64,000 bases of DNA, taken from positions 1 to 64,000 of the forward strand of contig NZ_JAGOPN010000015.1 in NCBI RefSeq assembly GCF_017991995.1, given 5' to 3'. Shown here piece after piece: positions 8,483-18,200 of this stretch. Numbering within the stretch: the first letter of the stretch is position 1; the number at the start of each line of letters is the position of its first letter. The DNA is from Pseudacidovorax sp. (GTDB lineage: Bacteria > Pseudomonadota > Gammaproteobacteria > Burkholderiales > Burkholderiaceae_C). Made by a program: the position numbers and the translations under genes. The notes under the pieces are model-generated. The model saw only the letters and a list, made by a program, of their open reading frames with translations, had not been told where the DNA came from and made no database searches.

Positions 8483-8519
8483 GCCCCCATCCCTGCCTTC
8501 CCCCAGAGGGGGAAGGAGT
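8483..8519 (-). repeat. REP-like palindromic repeat, reverse copy
   Basis: Reverse complement of the unit at 107-143 with one mismatch in 37 bases. It lies 27 bases downstream of the DUF802 stop codon and is inverted with respect to the tandem copies at 8353-8441. Confidence 0.7.
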
Positions 8520-8546
8520 TCCAACGCGACTCTCGCGCGGCGCCGG

Positions 8547-11500
8547 TCACGCGGCGGCCTCCACCCCGCGCTGGGCGGCCAGGTGCTGCAGATCGTCGAT
8601 GATCTGCTTCTGCGCGCCGATGCTCAGCTCGATCACCTCGCGGGCCTGGGCCACGTAGTAGTCCAGCTGCTCGTCGCTGCGGGCCAGGGACTTGGTCAGC
8701 GCCGTCTCGATGCCCTTGAGCTGCGTCAGCAGCTCGCCGTTGGCCTGGCCGAAGAGCTGCACGGCGCCGCCGAAGGCCTCGCCCAGGCTGGCCACTTCGA
8801 CCGCGCTGGCGCCCAGCTGCGTGCCGGCCTCGTCCAGGCGCGCGGCCTGGGCGTCCAGCGCCTGGCCGAAGCGCTCGACCTGCGCCTGCAGGGTCTCGCC
8901 GAACTGGCCGCTGGCGCGCTCCATCAGGCCGGCGGTGGTGTCCACCAGCGCATCGATGGCGCCGCGCTGCTCGGTGGCCTGGCGGTTGAGCGCCTCCAGC
9001 AGCGTGCCCAGGGTCTGCATCAGGCGCTCGCGTTCCTCCAGCGTGGCCTGGTCGCGGGCCATGCTGTCGCTGATGCGCTCGCGCAGCTCGCCCATGACCT
9101 CGGCCGCGGCGCGGGGTGCTTCGGCGGCGGCCTGCACCAGTTGGCCGATCTCGGCCAGGGTGCGCCGGGCCTGCGCCTCCATCTGTGTGCTCATGTCGGT
9201 GGCGGTGCGGGCCAGGGCGGCGCCGGCTTCGCGCAACTGGCCGGTGGCGTGCTCGCCGGCCGCCTCCCACTGCGTGCGCAGGGTGGCGACGGTGGTTTCG
9301 AGGGCGCCGGTCCAGGCCGCCTGACGCTCGGCCTCCTGCGCGGCGCGCTGCTCGATCTGCGCCAGGGTGCGCTCGGCCTGGGCCTGGGCGGTGCTGCCGA
9401 TGTCGATGGCGGCCTGGCGCAGCTGCTCGCCCACCTGCTGCCATTGGCCCACGGCCTCGCCGGTGGCGCGCTGCAGGCCTTCGGCCACCTGTCCGGTGGC
9501 CTGCTGCAACTGGCCGGCGGCCTGGCTGCTGGCCAGGGCCAGGGCCTCGGCGGCGCCGGTGCTGGCGCGTTCGAGCTGACCGGCGATCTGGCCGCTGGCA
9601 CGCTCCAGTTCGGCGGAGGCGGCGCGGCCGGCCTGCAGCCACTGGTCGGCGGCGGCACTGCCGGTCTGCTGCCACTGCTCGCGCAGGTTGGCCGCCATGG
9701 TCTCCAGGGCGGCCGTCCATTGCTGGAGGCGGCCGTCGTCCAGCGCGGCGCGGCGTTCCATCTCGGCCAGGGTGCGGCGGGCCTGCGCCTCGGCATGGCC
9801 CCCCACCTCGGCGGCGGTGTGGCGCAGGGCGTCGCCCAACTGCTGCCACTGGCCGGCGGATTCGGCGCCGGCAGCACGCCATTCCTCGCGCAGGGCGGTG
9901 GCGGTGGTCTCGAGCGCGGCGCGCCAGTCGGCCAGACGGCTTTCGTCGGCGGCGGCGCGGCGGTCCAGATCGGCCAGCAGGCGCTGGGCCTGGGCTTCGG
10001 CACCGGCGGTGATGTCGCGCACGCTGCGCGACAGGGTCTCGCCGACGGACTGCCATTCGCCGGTGGCCTGGGCCCCGGCCTGCTGCCACTGCTGGCGCAG
10101 TTCCTCGGCCAGGCTGCGCAGCGCACCGGTCCAGGCGGCCAGGCGGGTGTCGTCGTGGGCGGCAAGGCGGGTCTGCAGCTCGGTGTGGGCGGCTGCGACG
10201 CCTTCGCGCAGGGCGGCGGCCTGGCCGACGAAGCCTTCGGCGGCGCGCTGCAGGGCGGCCTCGTGGCGCACGGCCATCTGCTCGGCACCGGCGGCCTGCT
10301 GCGACAAGGTCTCGGCCCATCGCTGGCCGAGGGTTTCGGACTGGCGGTCCAGGTGGGCCGCCAGGTCATCGGCCAGCGCCAGACTGTGCTGCTGCGTGTG
10401 CTGGGTGAAGCGGGCCAGCGCCTCGTCCAGGGCCGCATCGCGCTGCTCGGCATGACCGGAGAAACGGGCCAGCGCCTCGTCGAAGGCGCGGCTGCCGGCG
10501 GTCTGCGCCGCCTGCTGCTCGGCCAGGGCATTGCGCCACAGGCCGGCGACCTCGGTGGTGGCCTGGCCGAAGCGCTCGGCCACGCCGTCGAGCTGGCGGC
10601 GCACCTGCTCGGCCATGGCGGCCTGCAGGCGGCCGCTTTCCTGGGCCAGGCCGGCCAGCGTGGCCTCGATGGCGGGCTGGATGGCGGCGCCGCTCAGGCG
10701 CGCGCCCTCGGCCACGCTTTCCTTGAGGCTGCGCTCGACCGAGGCGGCCAGCGCGACATAGGCCGATTCGGCCTGGGTGTGGAAGCGGGCCTGATCGGCG
10801 GTGAGCCGCTCGTTCAGGGCCTGCTGCTGGCGCTCCAGCGCCTCCATGCTGGCCTGCAGCCGCTCGACCAGCGTGGGCAGCAGGCCGGCCTGCTGTTCCA
10901 TCAGCTTGAACGAGGCTTCGCGGTGGTGCGTGGCCGAGAAAGCGCGCAGCGGGCCGGCGATGGCGGCGTCCAGCTGCTGGCCCACCTGCACCCGCTCGCG
11001 GCGGGCCAGGGCCGACATCAGGCCCAGCGCCGCCGAGGCGGCCACGCCGGCCACCGAGGTGCCGAAGGCCAGGCCCAGGCCACGCACCGGGGCCGACAGC
11101 GCGTCGCGGATGCCCTGCAGCTCGGTCGCCCCAGTCAGTGCGGCGCCGGTGCCGTCCAGGGTGACGACCATGCCCATGAAGGTGCCCAGCATGCCCAGCA
11201 GCACCAGCAGGCCGGTGATGTAGGGCGCGAGCGCAGGGCCGGGCAAGGCGACGCGGCCGCCTTCGATGCGCTGGCGCACAGCGCCCTGCAGCGCCGGCTC
11301 GACCGGGACCAGCCAGGCATGGCGGGCATCGGCCGGGGCGCTGCCGAGGCTGTCGAGCGCGCGGGCCAGTGCGCGGGTCGCGCGGTCGAAGCGCAGCAGC
11401 TCCACGCCACCCACCAGATAGAACACACCGATCAGCACCATCACCGCCAGCGCGAGCGGCTGGCGGCCCAGGTAGCCGGCGCCCACCCACAGCACGGCGG

Positions 11501-11555
11501 CCAGTCCGGCCGCGAACACCGCCCCTTGCAGGGCCTTGGCAATCAGTCTCGTCAT
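8547..11555 (-). CDS. DUF802 protein: MotA/ExbB/ZorA-like membrane part with very long coiled-coil tail
   Basis: A 1002-residue protein. Predicted membrane helices lie at about 8-29, 33-52, 111-133 and 159-182. The third and fourth carry ITGLLVLLGMLGTFMGMV and GLGLAFGTSVAGVAASA, the pattern of ExbB/TolQ/ZorA channel helices. From about residue 200 to the end the protein is Ala/Gln/Glu/Arg-rich, nearly proline-free helix. Within it a 69-residue unit repeats, with the tryptophan of RLxxW at 475, 544 and 613 and a fourth at 748. Pfam DUF802 is itself defined as a repeat. It starts inside the DUF3348 stop (ATGA overlap at 11552-11555). I infer an ion-driven motor subunit with a cytoplasmic tail, as in Zorya ZorA; function is untested. 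Confidence 0.88.
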   Translation of the reverse strand: MTRLIAKALQGAVFAAGLAAVLWVGAGYLGRQPLALAVMVLIGVFYLVGGVELLRFDRATRALARALDSLGSAPADARHAWLVPVEPALQGAVRQRIEGGRVALPGPALAPYITGLLVLLGMLGTFMGMVVTLDGTGAALTGATELQGIRDALSAPVRGLGLAFGTSVAGVAASAALGLMSALARRERVQVGQQLDAAIAGPLRAFSATHHREASFKLMEQQAGLLPTLVERLQASMEALERQQQALNERLTADQARFHTQAESAYVALAASVERSLKESVAEGARLSGAAIQPAIEATLAGLAQESGRLQAAMAEQVRRQLDGVAERFGQATTEVAGLWRNALAEQQAAQTAGSRAFDEALARFSGHAEQRDAALDEALARFTQHTQQHSLALADDLAAHLDRQSETLGQRWAETLSQQAAGAEQMAVRHEAALQRAAEGFVGQAAALREGVAAAHTELQTRLAAHDDTRLAAWTGALRSLAEELRQQWQQAGAQATGEWQSVGETLSRSVRDITAGAEAQAQRLLADLDRRAAADESRLADWRAALETTATALREEWRAAGAESAGQWQQLGDALRHTAAEVGGHAEAQARRTLAEMERRAALDDGRLQQWTAALETMAANLREQWQQTGSAAADQWLQAGRAASAELERASGQIAGQLERASTGAAEALALASSQAAGQLQQATGQVAEGLQRATGEAVGQWQQVGEQLRQAAIDIGSTAQAQAERTLAQIEQRAAQEAERQAAWTGALETTVATLRTQWEAAGEHATGQLREAGAALARTATDMSTQMEAQARRTLAEIGQLVQAAAEAPRAAAEVMGELRERISDSMARDQATLEERERLMQTLGTLLEALNRQATEQRGAIDALVDTTAGLMERASGQFGETLQAQVERFGQALDAQAARLDEAGTQLGASAVEVASLGEAFGGAVQLFGQANGELLTQLKGIETALTKSLARSDEQLDYYVAQAREVIELSIGAQKQIIDDLQHLAAQRGVEAAA

Positions 11556-12283
11556 TCGTCCTTGTTTCCTGGTGTGGCCACCGTCGGCGCGGCGGCGCCC
11601 GGTGGCCGGAGGGCTTCGAGCAGGGCCAGCGCGGGCTGCATCCGCAGCTCCAGCTCGGCCAGCAGCACGGTGTGCAGGTCCTGGCGGAAGGGTTCCTGCC
11701 AGCTTTCGTCCTCGGGCCCATGCGCCTCGGCGAGGCGGCGGAAGTGCTTCTCGAGCATCGGCGCCACGCCGGCCATGAGCCGGTCCTCATGCGGGCCCAG
11801 GGTCTGGGCCATCACGGCATCGACGGCGGCCAGCCGCGCCAGTTCGGGCGAGCGGGCCGCCACCACGGCACGCAGCCGCTCGCGCAGCAGGCCAATGGCC
11901 ATCTCCATCGCCTGCTGGCGCGCCAGGTAGCGCTGCCGATAGGGCGAGAAGCCGATGCCCTGCTCGAAGGTGGAGCGGCCGGCGGCGGCGGCCTCCTTGG
12001 CATGGCCGTGAGCCAGCACGGCGCGCACGCGCTCGACCTCGGCCTGCTCCTGCGGCCAGGGATCGTCGGTGGTGGAAGGGGCGCCGGCAGCGCTCGGGGC
12101 CGGCAGCGGCCGTTCCAGGGCCGCTGACAGCGAGATGGCATCCGTCCAGCCGAGCCAGTGGCTCAGGCGGTCGGCGAAGGCGTCTCTGGAATCCCGGACC
12201 TGCGCCCGCGGACCGGCAAGGCCGGCCAGCAGTCGCACAAGCGCCGCACCGGTCAGGCCCGTGCGCACGGTGGTGAGCGCCAT
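11552..12283 (-). CDS. DUF3348-like protein, first gene of the DUF802 operon
   Basis: A 243-residue predicted soluble protein. The N-terminal block (RTGLTGAALVRLLAGLAGP, then AFADRLSHWLGWTDAISLSA) is the part I recognise as the DUF3348 family of Burkholderiales. The middle contains a conserved-looking FSPYRQRYLARQQAMEMAIG segment and the rest is helical; a Pro/Ala-rich tail follows. It opens a leftward operon and overlaps DUF802 by four bases. The gene is divergent from the RND efflux operon across a 145-base gap that contains the cop/cus-like box. No catalytic motif is visible. A cytoplasmic adaptor or regulator of the motor complex is my inference from context only. Confidence 0.75.
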   Translation of the reverse strand: MALTTVRTGLTGAALVRLLAGLAGPRAQVRDSRDAFADRLSHWLGWTDAISLSAALERPLPAPSAAGAPSTTDDPWPQEQAEVERVRAVLAHGHAKEAAAAGRSTFEQGIGFSPYRQRYLARQQAMEMAIGLLRERLRAVVAARSPELARLAAVDAVMAQTLGPHEDRLMAGVAPMLEKHFRRLAEAHGPEDESWQEPFRQDLHTVLLAELELRMQPALALLEALRPPGAAAPTVATPGNKDE

Positions 12284-12349
12284 GGGGGTTGCCGGGTCGA
12301 AAAACCGCGCAGTCTACACCGGGGGTGCGTGGGCTCCAGCCGCGCCACC

Positions 12350-12363
12350 TGACAGCTTTGTCA
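12350..12363. promoter_or_regulatory. cop/cus-box-like operator upstream of RND efflux operon
   Basis: TGACA-GCTT-TGTCA is a 14-bp inverted repeat with a 4-base spacer, the same spacing as the TGACA-N4-TGTCA box bound by CusR/CopR/PcoR response regulators. A further half site (CCGTCA) follows at about 12369-12374. It lies 66 bases before the outer-membrane gene start, and the operon ends with a CusRS-like two-component system, so I infer autoregulation. Confidence 0.6.
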
Positions 12364-12428
12364 TCTTGCCGTCAGCGAGGCGTCGGCCCCCGGCGCCCAC
12401 AGTGGCGGCCGTGTCTGCCCTGCTGCCC

Positions 12429-14030
12429 ATGCCTTCCTCCGACCACGACCGCTTCCCGCGCCGCGAGCGCCCTGCCCTTGCACGGCGGCGCTCGCCCAAG
12501 CTCCCGCTTACCGCCCTGTGCGCCGCCCTGCTGATGGCGGGCTGCGCCGTTGGTCCCGACTACCAGCCGCCGCCCGTGCCCAGTGGCGCCAGCCAGGCCG
12601 CCTTCAAGGAAGACGGACCCTGGCGCCCCGCGGCGCCGAAAGCGGCCGATGCCGAGTCCCCGTGGTGGAGCCAGTTCGGCGATCCGCAACTGGACGCGCT
12701 GGTCGCCCAGGCCATGACGGCCAGCCCCACGCTGGCCCAGGCCTCGGCCACCTACCGCCAGGCGCAGGCGCTGGTCGACGGCGCCTCGGCCGGCTTCTTC
12801 CCGACCGTGGGCGCGAGCGCCTCGGGCGGGCGCGGGCGCAGCAAGAGCAGCGGCACCTCGGTGCTGGGCGACACCCATGCCTGGTCGCTGCAGGCGGCCT
12901 GGGAGCCGGACTTCTTCGGCAAGGTGAGCCGCGGCGCCGAAGCGGCGGCCGACAGCGCCCAGGCCAGCGCCGCCGACTTGGCCGCGGCCCGGCTCGCGCT
13001 GCAGGCGGCCGTGGTCAACGACTACATCCAACTGCGCCTGGACGACCGCCAGAAGGCGCTCTACGTGCGCACCGTGGCGGGCTACCGCGATTCGCTGCGG
13101 CTGGCGCAGGCGCAGTACCGCGCCGGCACCGCATTGCGCTCGGACGTGGCGCTGGCCGAAAGCAACCTGGCCTCGGCCGAGGCCCAGGCCATCGACATCG
13201 ACCTGACCCGCCGCCAGCTGGAGCACGCCCTGGCGGTGCTGCTGGGCAGGACACCCGGCGAGTTCTCGCTGCCGCCGCTGACCGAGGAGGCGTCCTCGCC
13301 CCTCGCCCTGCCGGTGACGCCGCCCGGCCTGCCCTCGCAGCTGCTGGAGCGCCGCCCCGACATCGCGGGCGCCGAGCGCCGCGTGGCGGCCGCCAATGCG
13401 CAGATCGGCGTGGCGACGGCTGCCTACTACCCCGACTTCACGCTCAGCGCCAGCGGGGGCTTCTCGGGCGCCGGCCTCACGGCCTGGGCCCGCACGCCCG
13501 ACAAGGTGTGGGCGCTGGGCTTCGCCCTGGCGGCGTCGATCTACGACGGCGGCGCCCGCAGCGCCAAGGTGGCCCAGGCGCGCGCCGCCTTCGACGGTGC
13601 CGCCGCCGGCTACCGGCAGACGGTGCTGGCCGCCTTCCAGGACGTGGAGGACAACCTGGCCGCCCTGCGCGAGCTGGCCCGCGAGCGCGAGGCCCAGAAC
13701 CGCGCCGTGACGGCCGCCCGCGACTCCCTGCGTGTGGTGCTGAGCCAGTACCGCGCCGGCACCGCCAACTACACCACCGTCGTCACCACCCAGGCGCTGG
13801 CGCTGACGGCCGAGCGCAGCGCGCTGCAGCTCGAAGGCCGGCAGTACGCCGCCAGCGTGGCGCTGGTCAAGGCGCTGGGCGGCGGTTGGGGCACGGGCCA
13901 GTTGCCCGCCATTCCCCACGCCAGCGACGCGGCCGACGCCACGCCCGCCACCGCGCCTGTGGCGACGCCCACGGCGGCGTCCGCCCCCTCCGCCGAAATC
14001 GCTGCCTCCGCCAGGCCCGCCACGCGCTGA
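12429..14030 (+). CDS. RND efflux outer-membrane lipoprotein (OprM/NodT family)
   Basis: A 533-residue TolC-like channel subunit of an RND pump. The lipobox is LLMAGC followed by AVGPDYQPPPVP, the standard start of mature NodT-family lipoproteins. Two outer-membrane efflux repeats follow; marks include WWSQFGDPQLDALV, WEPDFFGKVSRG and, late in the protein, QDVEDNLAALRELARE. The ATG at 12429 gives a basic 20-residue n-region before the hydrophobic stretch. The Ala/Thr/Pro-rich tail of about 40 residues is unusual but harmless. It is the first gene of a five-gene operon with adaptor, pump and two-component system, 21 bases before the adaptor. Confidence 0.9.
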   Translation: MPSSDHDRFPRRERPALARRRSPKLPLTALCAALLMAGCAVGPDYQPPPVPSGASQAAFKEDGPWRPAAPKAADAESPWWSQFGDPQLDALVAQAMTASPTLAQASATYRQAQALVDGASAGFFPTVGASASGGRGRSKSSGTSVLGDTHAWSLQAAWEPDFFGKVSRGAEAAADSAQASAADLAAARLALQAAVVNDYIQLRLDDRQKALYVRTVAGYRDSLRLAQAQYRAGTALRSDVALAESNLASAEAQAIDIDLTRRQLEHALAVLLGRTPGEFSLPPLTEEASSPLALPVTPPGLPSQLLERRPDIAGAERRVAAANAQIGVATAAYYPDFTLSASGGFSGAGLTAWARTPDKVWALGFALAASIYDGGARSAKVAQARAAFDGAAAGYRQTVLAAFQDVEDNLAALRELAREREAQNRAVTAARDSLRVVLSQYRAGTANYTTVVTTQALALTAERSALQLEGRQYAASVALVKALGGGWGTGQLPAIPHASDAADATPATAPVATPTAASAPSAEIAASARPATR

Positions 14031-14051
14031 TCCGTCTCTCCGTCGAACGCC

Positions 14052-15290
14052 ATGTCCCTGCCCCATCGCACCCCCCTCGTCTCCCGCCGCGGCCGCACGG
14101 CCGGCGCGGCGGTCGCCACCGTCGCCCTGCTGATCGCCGCCTGGCATCCCGGCCTGCACCGTGACGCGCACGCCGCCGAGCCCGCCAAGGCCCCACCCGC
14201 CGTGCCGGTGCGCCTGGCCACGGTCCAGCGCAGGGACGTGCCCCTGGCCATGACCGGCATGGGCAGCGTGCTGCCCATGGCCTCGGTCACCGTCCGCACC
14301 CGGGTGGACGGCCAGTTGGAGGCCGTCAACTTCAAGGAAGGCCAGGACGTGAAGGCCGGCCAGGTGCTGGCGCGGCTCGATGCCCGCGCCCTGCAGGCGG
14401 CCCTGGCCCAGGCCCAGGGCACGCTGGCGCGCGACAACGCGCAGCTGACCAATGCCCGCGCCGACCTGCAGCGCTATACGGAGCTGCAGCAGCAGGACGC
14501 CGCCACCCGCCAGCAGCTGGACACCCAGGCCGCCCTGGTGCGCCAGCTCACCGCTACCGTGCAGAGCGACACCGCCGCCGTCTCGGCCGCGCAGGTGCAG
14601 CTGAGCTACGCCACGCTCGCCGCGCCGCTGTCGGGCCGCATCGGCGCCCGGCTGGTGGACCCCGGCAACATCGTCCACGCCACCGACGCGGCCGGTCTGC
14701 TGGTCATCAACCAGATCGATCCCATCGCCGTGCAGTTCACCCTGCCCGAAAGCGCCTTCCAGGCCATCAACACGGCCCTGCACGGACCGGCGCCGCTGCA
14801 GGTGCAGGCCATCGACCGCGCTACCCATGAGGTGCTGGCCACCGGCGAGCTCACGCTGCTGAACAACCAGATCGACGTCACCACCGGCACCATCGCCATG
14901 AAGGGCCGCTTCGCCAACCCCGACCACAAGCTGTGGCCGGGGCAGTCGGTGGATGCCCGGCTCGTCCTGGGCCAGCGGCGCGATGCGCTGACCGTGCCCG
15001 TCTCCGCCGTGCAGCGCGGCCCCAACGGGCTGTTCAGCTACGTGGTCGATGCCGACAACAAGGCGCGCGTGCAACCCATCGAGGTGGGCAGCAGCGAGGG
15101 CAACACCGCCGTGGTGACGAAGGGCCTCAAAGCGGGCGACCGCGTGGTGACCGACGGCCAGTTCCGCCTGGCGCCCGGCACCGCTGTGCGCGAGGCCAGA
15201 GAAGGCGGCGAGGGCAAGGGCGCCGCCCCGGGCGCCGACAAGCCTGCCGGCGCCAAGGCCGCCAACGGCCCACAGGGAGCCGCCTCGTGA
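14052..15290 (+). CDS. RND efflux periplasmic adaptor (MdtA/AcrA family)
   Basis: A 412-residue membrane-fusion protein. A signal-like N-terminus (GAAVATVALLIAAWHPG) is followed by the first beta-barrel/lipoyl half (VTVRTRVDGQLEAVNFKEGQDVKAGQVLARLD), an alpha-hairpin (about 115-175), the second lipoyl half (LSYATLAAPLSGRIG) and the membrane-proximal domain (LTVPVSAVQRGPNGLF). The order and motifs match MdtA-type adaptors of HAE-1 pumps rather than CusB. The last 35 residues are Lys/Ala/Gly-rich linker. Its stop overlaps the GTG start of the pump gene (GTGA at 15287-15290), so the two are translationally coupled. Confidence 0.92.
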   Translation: MSLPHRTPLVSRRGRTAGAAVATVALLIAAWHPGLHRDAHAAEPAKAPPAVPVRLATVQRRDVPLAMTGMGSVLPMASVTVRTRVDGQLEAVNFKEGQDVKAGQVLARLDARALQAALAQAQGTLARDNAQLTNARADLQRYTELQQQDAATRQQLDTQAALVRQLTATVQSDTAAVSAAQVQLSYATLAAPLSGRIGARLVDPGNIVHATDAAGLLVINQIDPIAVQFTLPESAFQAINTALHGPAPLQVQAIDRATHEVLATGELTLLNNQIDVTTGTIAMKGRFANPDHKLWPGQSVDARLVLGQRRDALTVPVSAVQRGPNGLFSYVVDADNKARVQPIEVGSSEGNTAVVTKGLKAGDRVVTDGQFRLAPGTAVREAREGGEGKGAAPGADKPAGAKAANGPQGAAS

Positions 15291-18200
15291 GCATTTCCGC
15301 CGCCTTCATCCGCCGGCCCATCGGCACCTCGCTGCTGGCGGTGGCGCTGCTGCTGATCGGCCTGGTCGCGTGGCCGATGCTGCCGGTGGCGCCGCTGCCG
15401 CAGGTGGACTTTCCCACGCTGCAGGTCACCGGCCGCCTGCCGGGCGCCAGTCCGGAGACCATGGCTTCGAACGTGGCGCAGCCGCTGGAGCGGCAGTTCT
15501 CGTTGATCCCCGGCCTGTCGCAGATGACCTCGACCAGCTCGCTGGGCCTGACGCAGATCACGCTGCAGTTCGACCTGGACCGCAACATCGACGGTGCGGC
15601 GCTGGACGTGCAGACCGCCATCAACTCGGCCACCGGCCAACTGCCCAAGAACCTGCCCAGCCCGCCGAGCTTCCGCAAGATCAACCCGGCCGACGCGCCG
15701 GTGCTGATCCTGGCGGTGCAGTCGCAGGTGCTGCCGATGACGCAGGTGGACGACTATGCCGAGAACATCCTCGCGCAGCAGATCTCGCGCATCGAGGGCG
15801 TGGGCCTCGTCAACGTGTTCGGCCAGCAGAAGCCGGCGGTGCGCATCCAGGTCGACCCGGCCAGGATCAAGGGCCTGGGCCTGAGCCTGGAGGACATCCG
15901 CGGCGTGATCGCCAACACCACGGTGAGTGCGCCCACCGGCACGCTGGACGGCGCCTCGCAGGCCATGAACGTCTACACCAACGACCAACTGCTCAAGGCC
16001 GCGCCGTGGAACGACATGGTGCTGGCGTATCGCAATGGCGCGCCCATCCGCGTGCGCGACGTGGGCGTGGCCGTGGATGGCCCGGAAAACGCCAAGATCG
16101 CCGCCTGGGCCTTCCCCGGCAAGGCCGAGCCCGAGGGCAGCCACATCGAGCCGGGCCAGGCCATCTCGCTGGCCATCACCAAGATGCCGGGCGCCAACGT
16201 GATCGACACGGTGGACCGCATCTTCGCGGCCCTGCCCAAGCTCAAGGCCTCGATCCCGCCCAGCGTGACGGTCAGCACCATCATCGACCGCACGCAGACC
16301 ATCCGCGCCTCGGTCAAGGACGTGGAGTTCACGCTCGTGCTGTCGGTGGCGCTGGTGGTGGCGGTGATCTTCGTCTTCCTGCGCAGCCTGACCGTCACGC
16401 TGATCCCCAGCGTGACCGTGCCGCTGGCCCTGCTGGGCACGGCGGCCGTCATGTACGTGCTGGGCTATTCGCTGGACAACCTGTCGCTCATGGCGCTGAC
16501 CATCGCGGTGGGCTTCGTGGTGGACGACGCCATCGTGATGCTGGAGAACATCTACCGCCACATCGAGGACGGCATGCCGCCGATGCAGGCGGCGCTGCAG
16601 GGCGCGCAGGAGATCGGCTTCACCATCGTGTCGATCTCGGTGTCGCTGGTGGCGGTGTTCATTCCGCTGCTGCTGATGGGTGGCATCGTGGGCAGGCTGT
16701 TCCGCGAGTTTGCGGTGACAGTGACGCTGACCATCGCCGTGTCGGTGGTGGTATCGCTCACGCTCACGCCCATGCTGTGCGCCAAGTTCCTGAAGAACCC
16801 GCATGGCGACGGCACGCATGCCGCACCGAAGCACGGCAAGCTCTTCGACCTGTTCGAGCGCGGCTTCGAGGCCATGATCGGCGGCTACCGCCGTGCGCTG
16901 GAAGTGGTGCTGCGCCATCCCTTCATCACGCTGATGAGCTTCATCGCGACGGTGGCGGCCACGGTGGCGCTGTTCATCGTGATCCCCAAGGGCTTCTTCC
17001 CGCAGCAGGACACGGGCTACATCTTCGGCACCGCGGTGGCAGGGCAGGACTCCTCGTCCGAGGCCATGCACGGGCGCATGCTGGCCCTGGCCGACATCGT
17101 GCGGCAGGACCCGGACGTCACCGCCTTCGGCCTGCAGGCCGGTGCCAGCACCTTCAACTCGGGCAACTTCTTCATCGGCCTCAAGCCCAAGGAAGACGGC
17201 CGCACCGAGACCGCCGATGAGATCATCGGCCGCCTTCGGCCCAAGCTGGCGCGCGTGCCCGGCATCACGCTCTACATGCAGGCCGGGCAGGACATCAACG
17301 TCGGCGGCCGGCTGGCGCGCACGCAGTACCAGTACACGCTCACCGACACCGACCTGGGCGAGCTCGACACCTGGACGCAGCGCATCACCCAGCGGCTGCA
17401 GCAGCTGCCCGCCCTGACCGACGTGAGCTCCGACCAGCAGAACGCCGCGCCCATGGCCAGCCTGACCATCGACCGCCAGCGCGCCTCCAGCTATGGCATC
17501 ACGCCGGCACTGATCGACGCCACCCTGTACGACGCCATCGGCCAGCGCCAGGTGGCGCAGTACTTCACCCAGCTCAACAGCTACAACGTGGTGCTGGAAG
17601 TGACGCCTGCACTGCAGCAGGACCCGAGCCTGTTCGACCGGCTGTTCATCACCTCGCCCATCAACGGCCAGCAGATCCCGCTGTCCACCTTCGTGAAGCT
17701 GGACACCACCCGCACCAGCTACCTGGCCGTGAACCACCAGGGCCAGTTCCCGGCGGCGACCATCTCCTTCAACCTCAAGCCCGGCTTCGCGCTCGGCCAG
17801 GCGGTCGAGCAGATCCAGCAGGCGCAGGCCGAGATGGGCGTGCCGCCCACGCTCACCGGCAGCTTCCAGGGCACGGCGCAGGCCTTCAGCGCATCGCTGC
17901 GCACGCAGCCCTACCTGATCCTGGCGGCGCTGATCGCGGTGTACATCGTGCTGGGCCTGCTGTACGAGAGCTACATCCACCCGCTCACCATCCTCTCCAC
18001 CCTGCCCTCGGCCGGCGTGGGGGCGCTGCTGATCCTGATGGCGGGCGGCTACGATCTGAGCGTGATCGCACTCATCGGCATCATCCTGCTCATCGGCATC
18101 GTCAAGAAGAACGGCATCATGATGGTGGACTTCGCCCTGCATGCCGAGCGCGACCGCGGCATGAGCCCGCGCGACGCCATCTTCGAGGCCTGCGTGCTGC

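Noticed and set aside
8342..8524. N-terminal extension of the OmpA-like protein by 61 residues
   Set aside because: The extension is translated from the REP-like repeats (PPLGEG / PPGGEG motifs); the ATG at 8341 directly precedes the conserved membrane-helix region.
8549..11930. Very long open frames on the strand opposite DUF802
   Set aside because: They are antisense shadows of a GC-rich repetitive gene; their translations are low-complexity Gly/Leu/Ala and Ser/Arg sequences without domains or ribosome sites.
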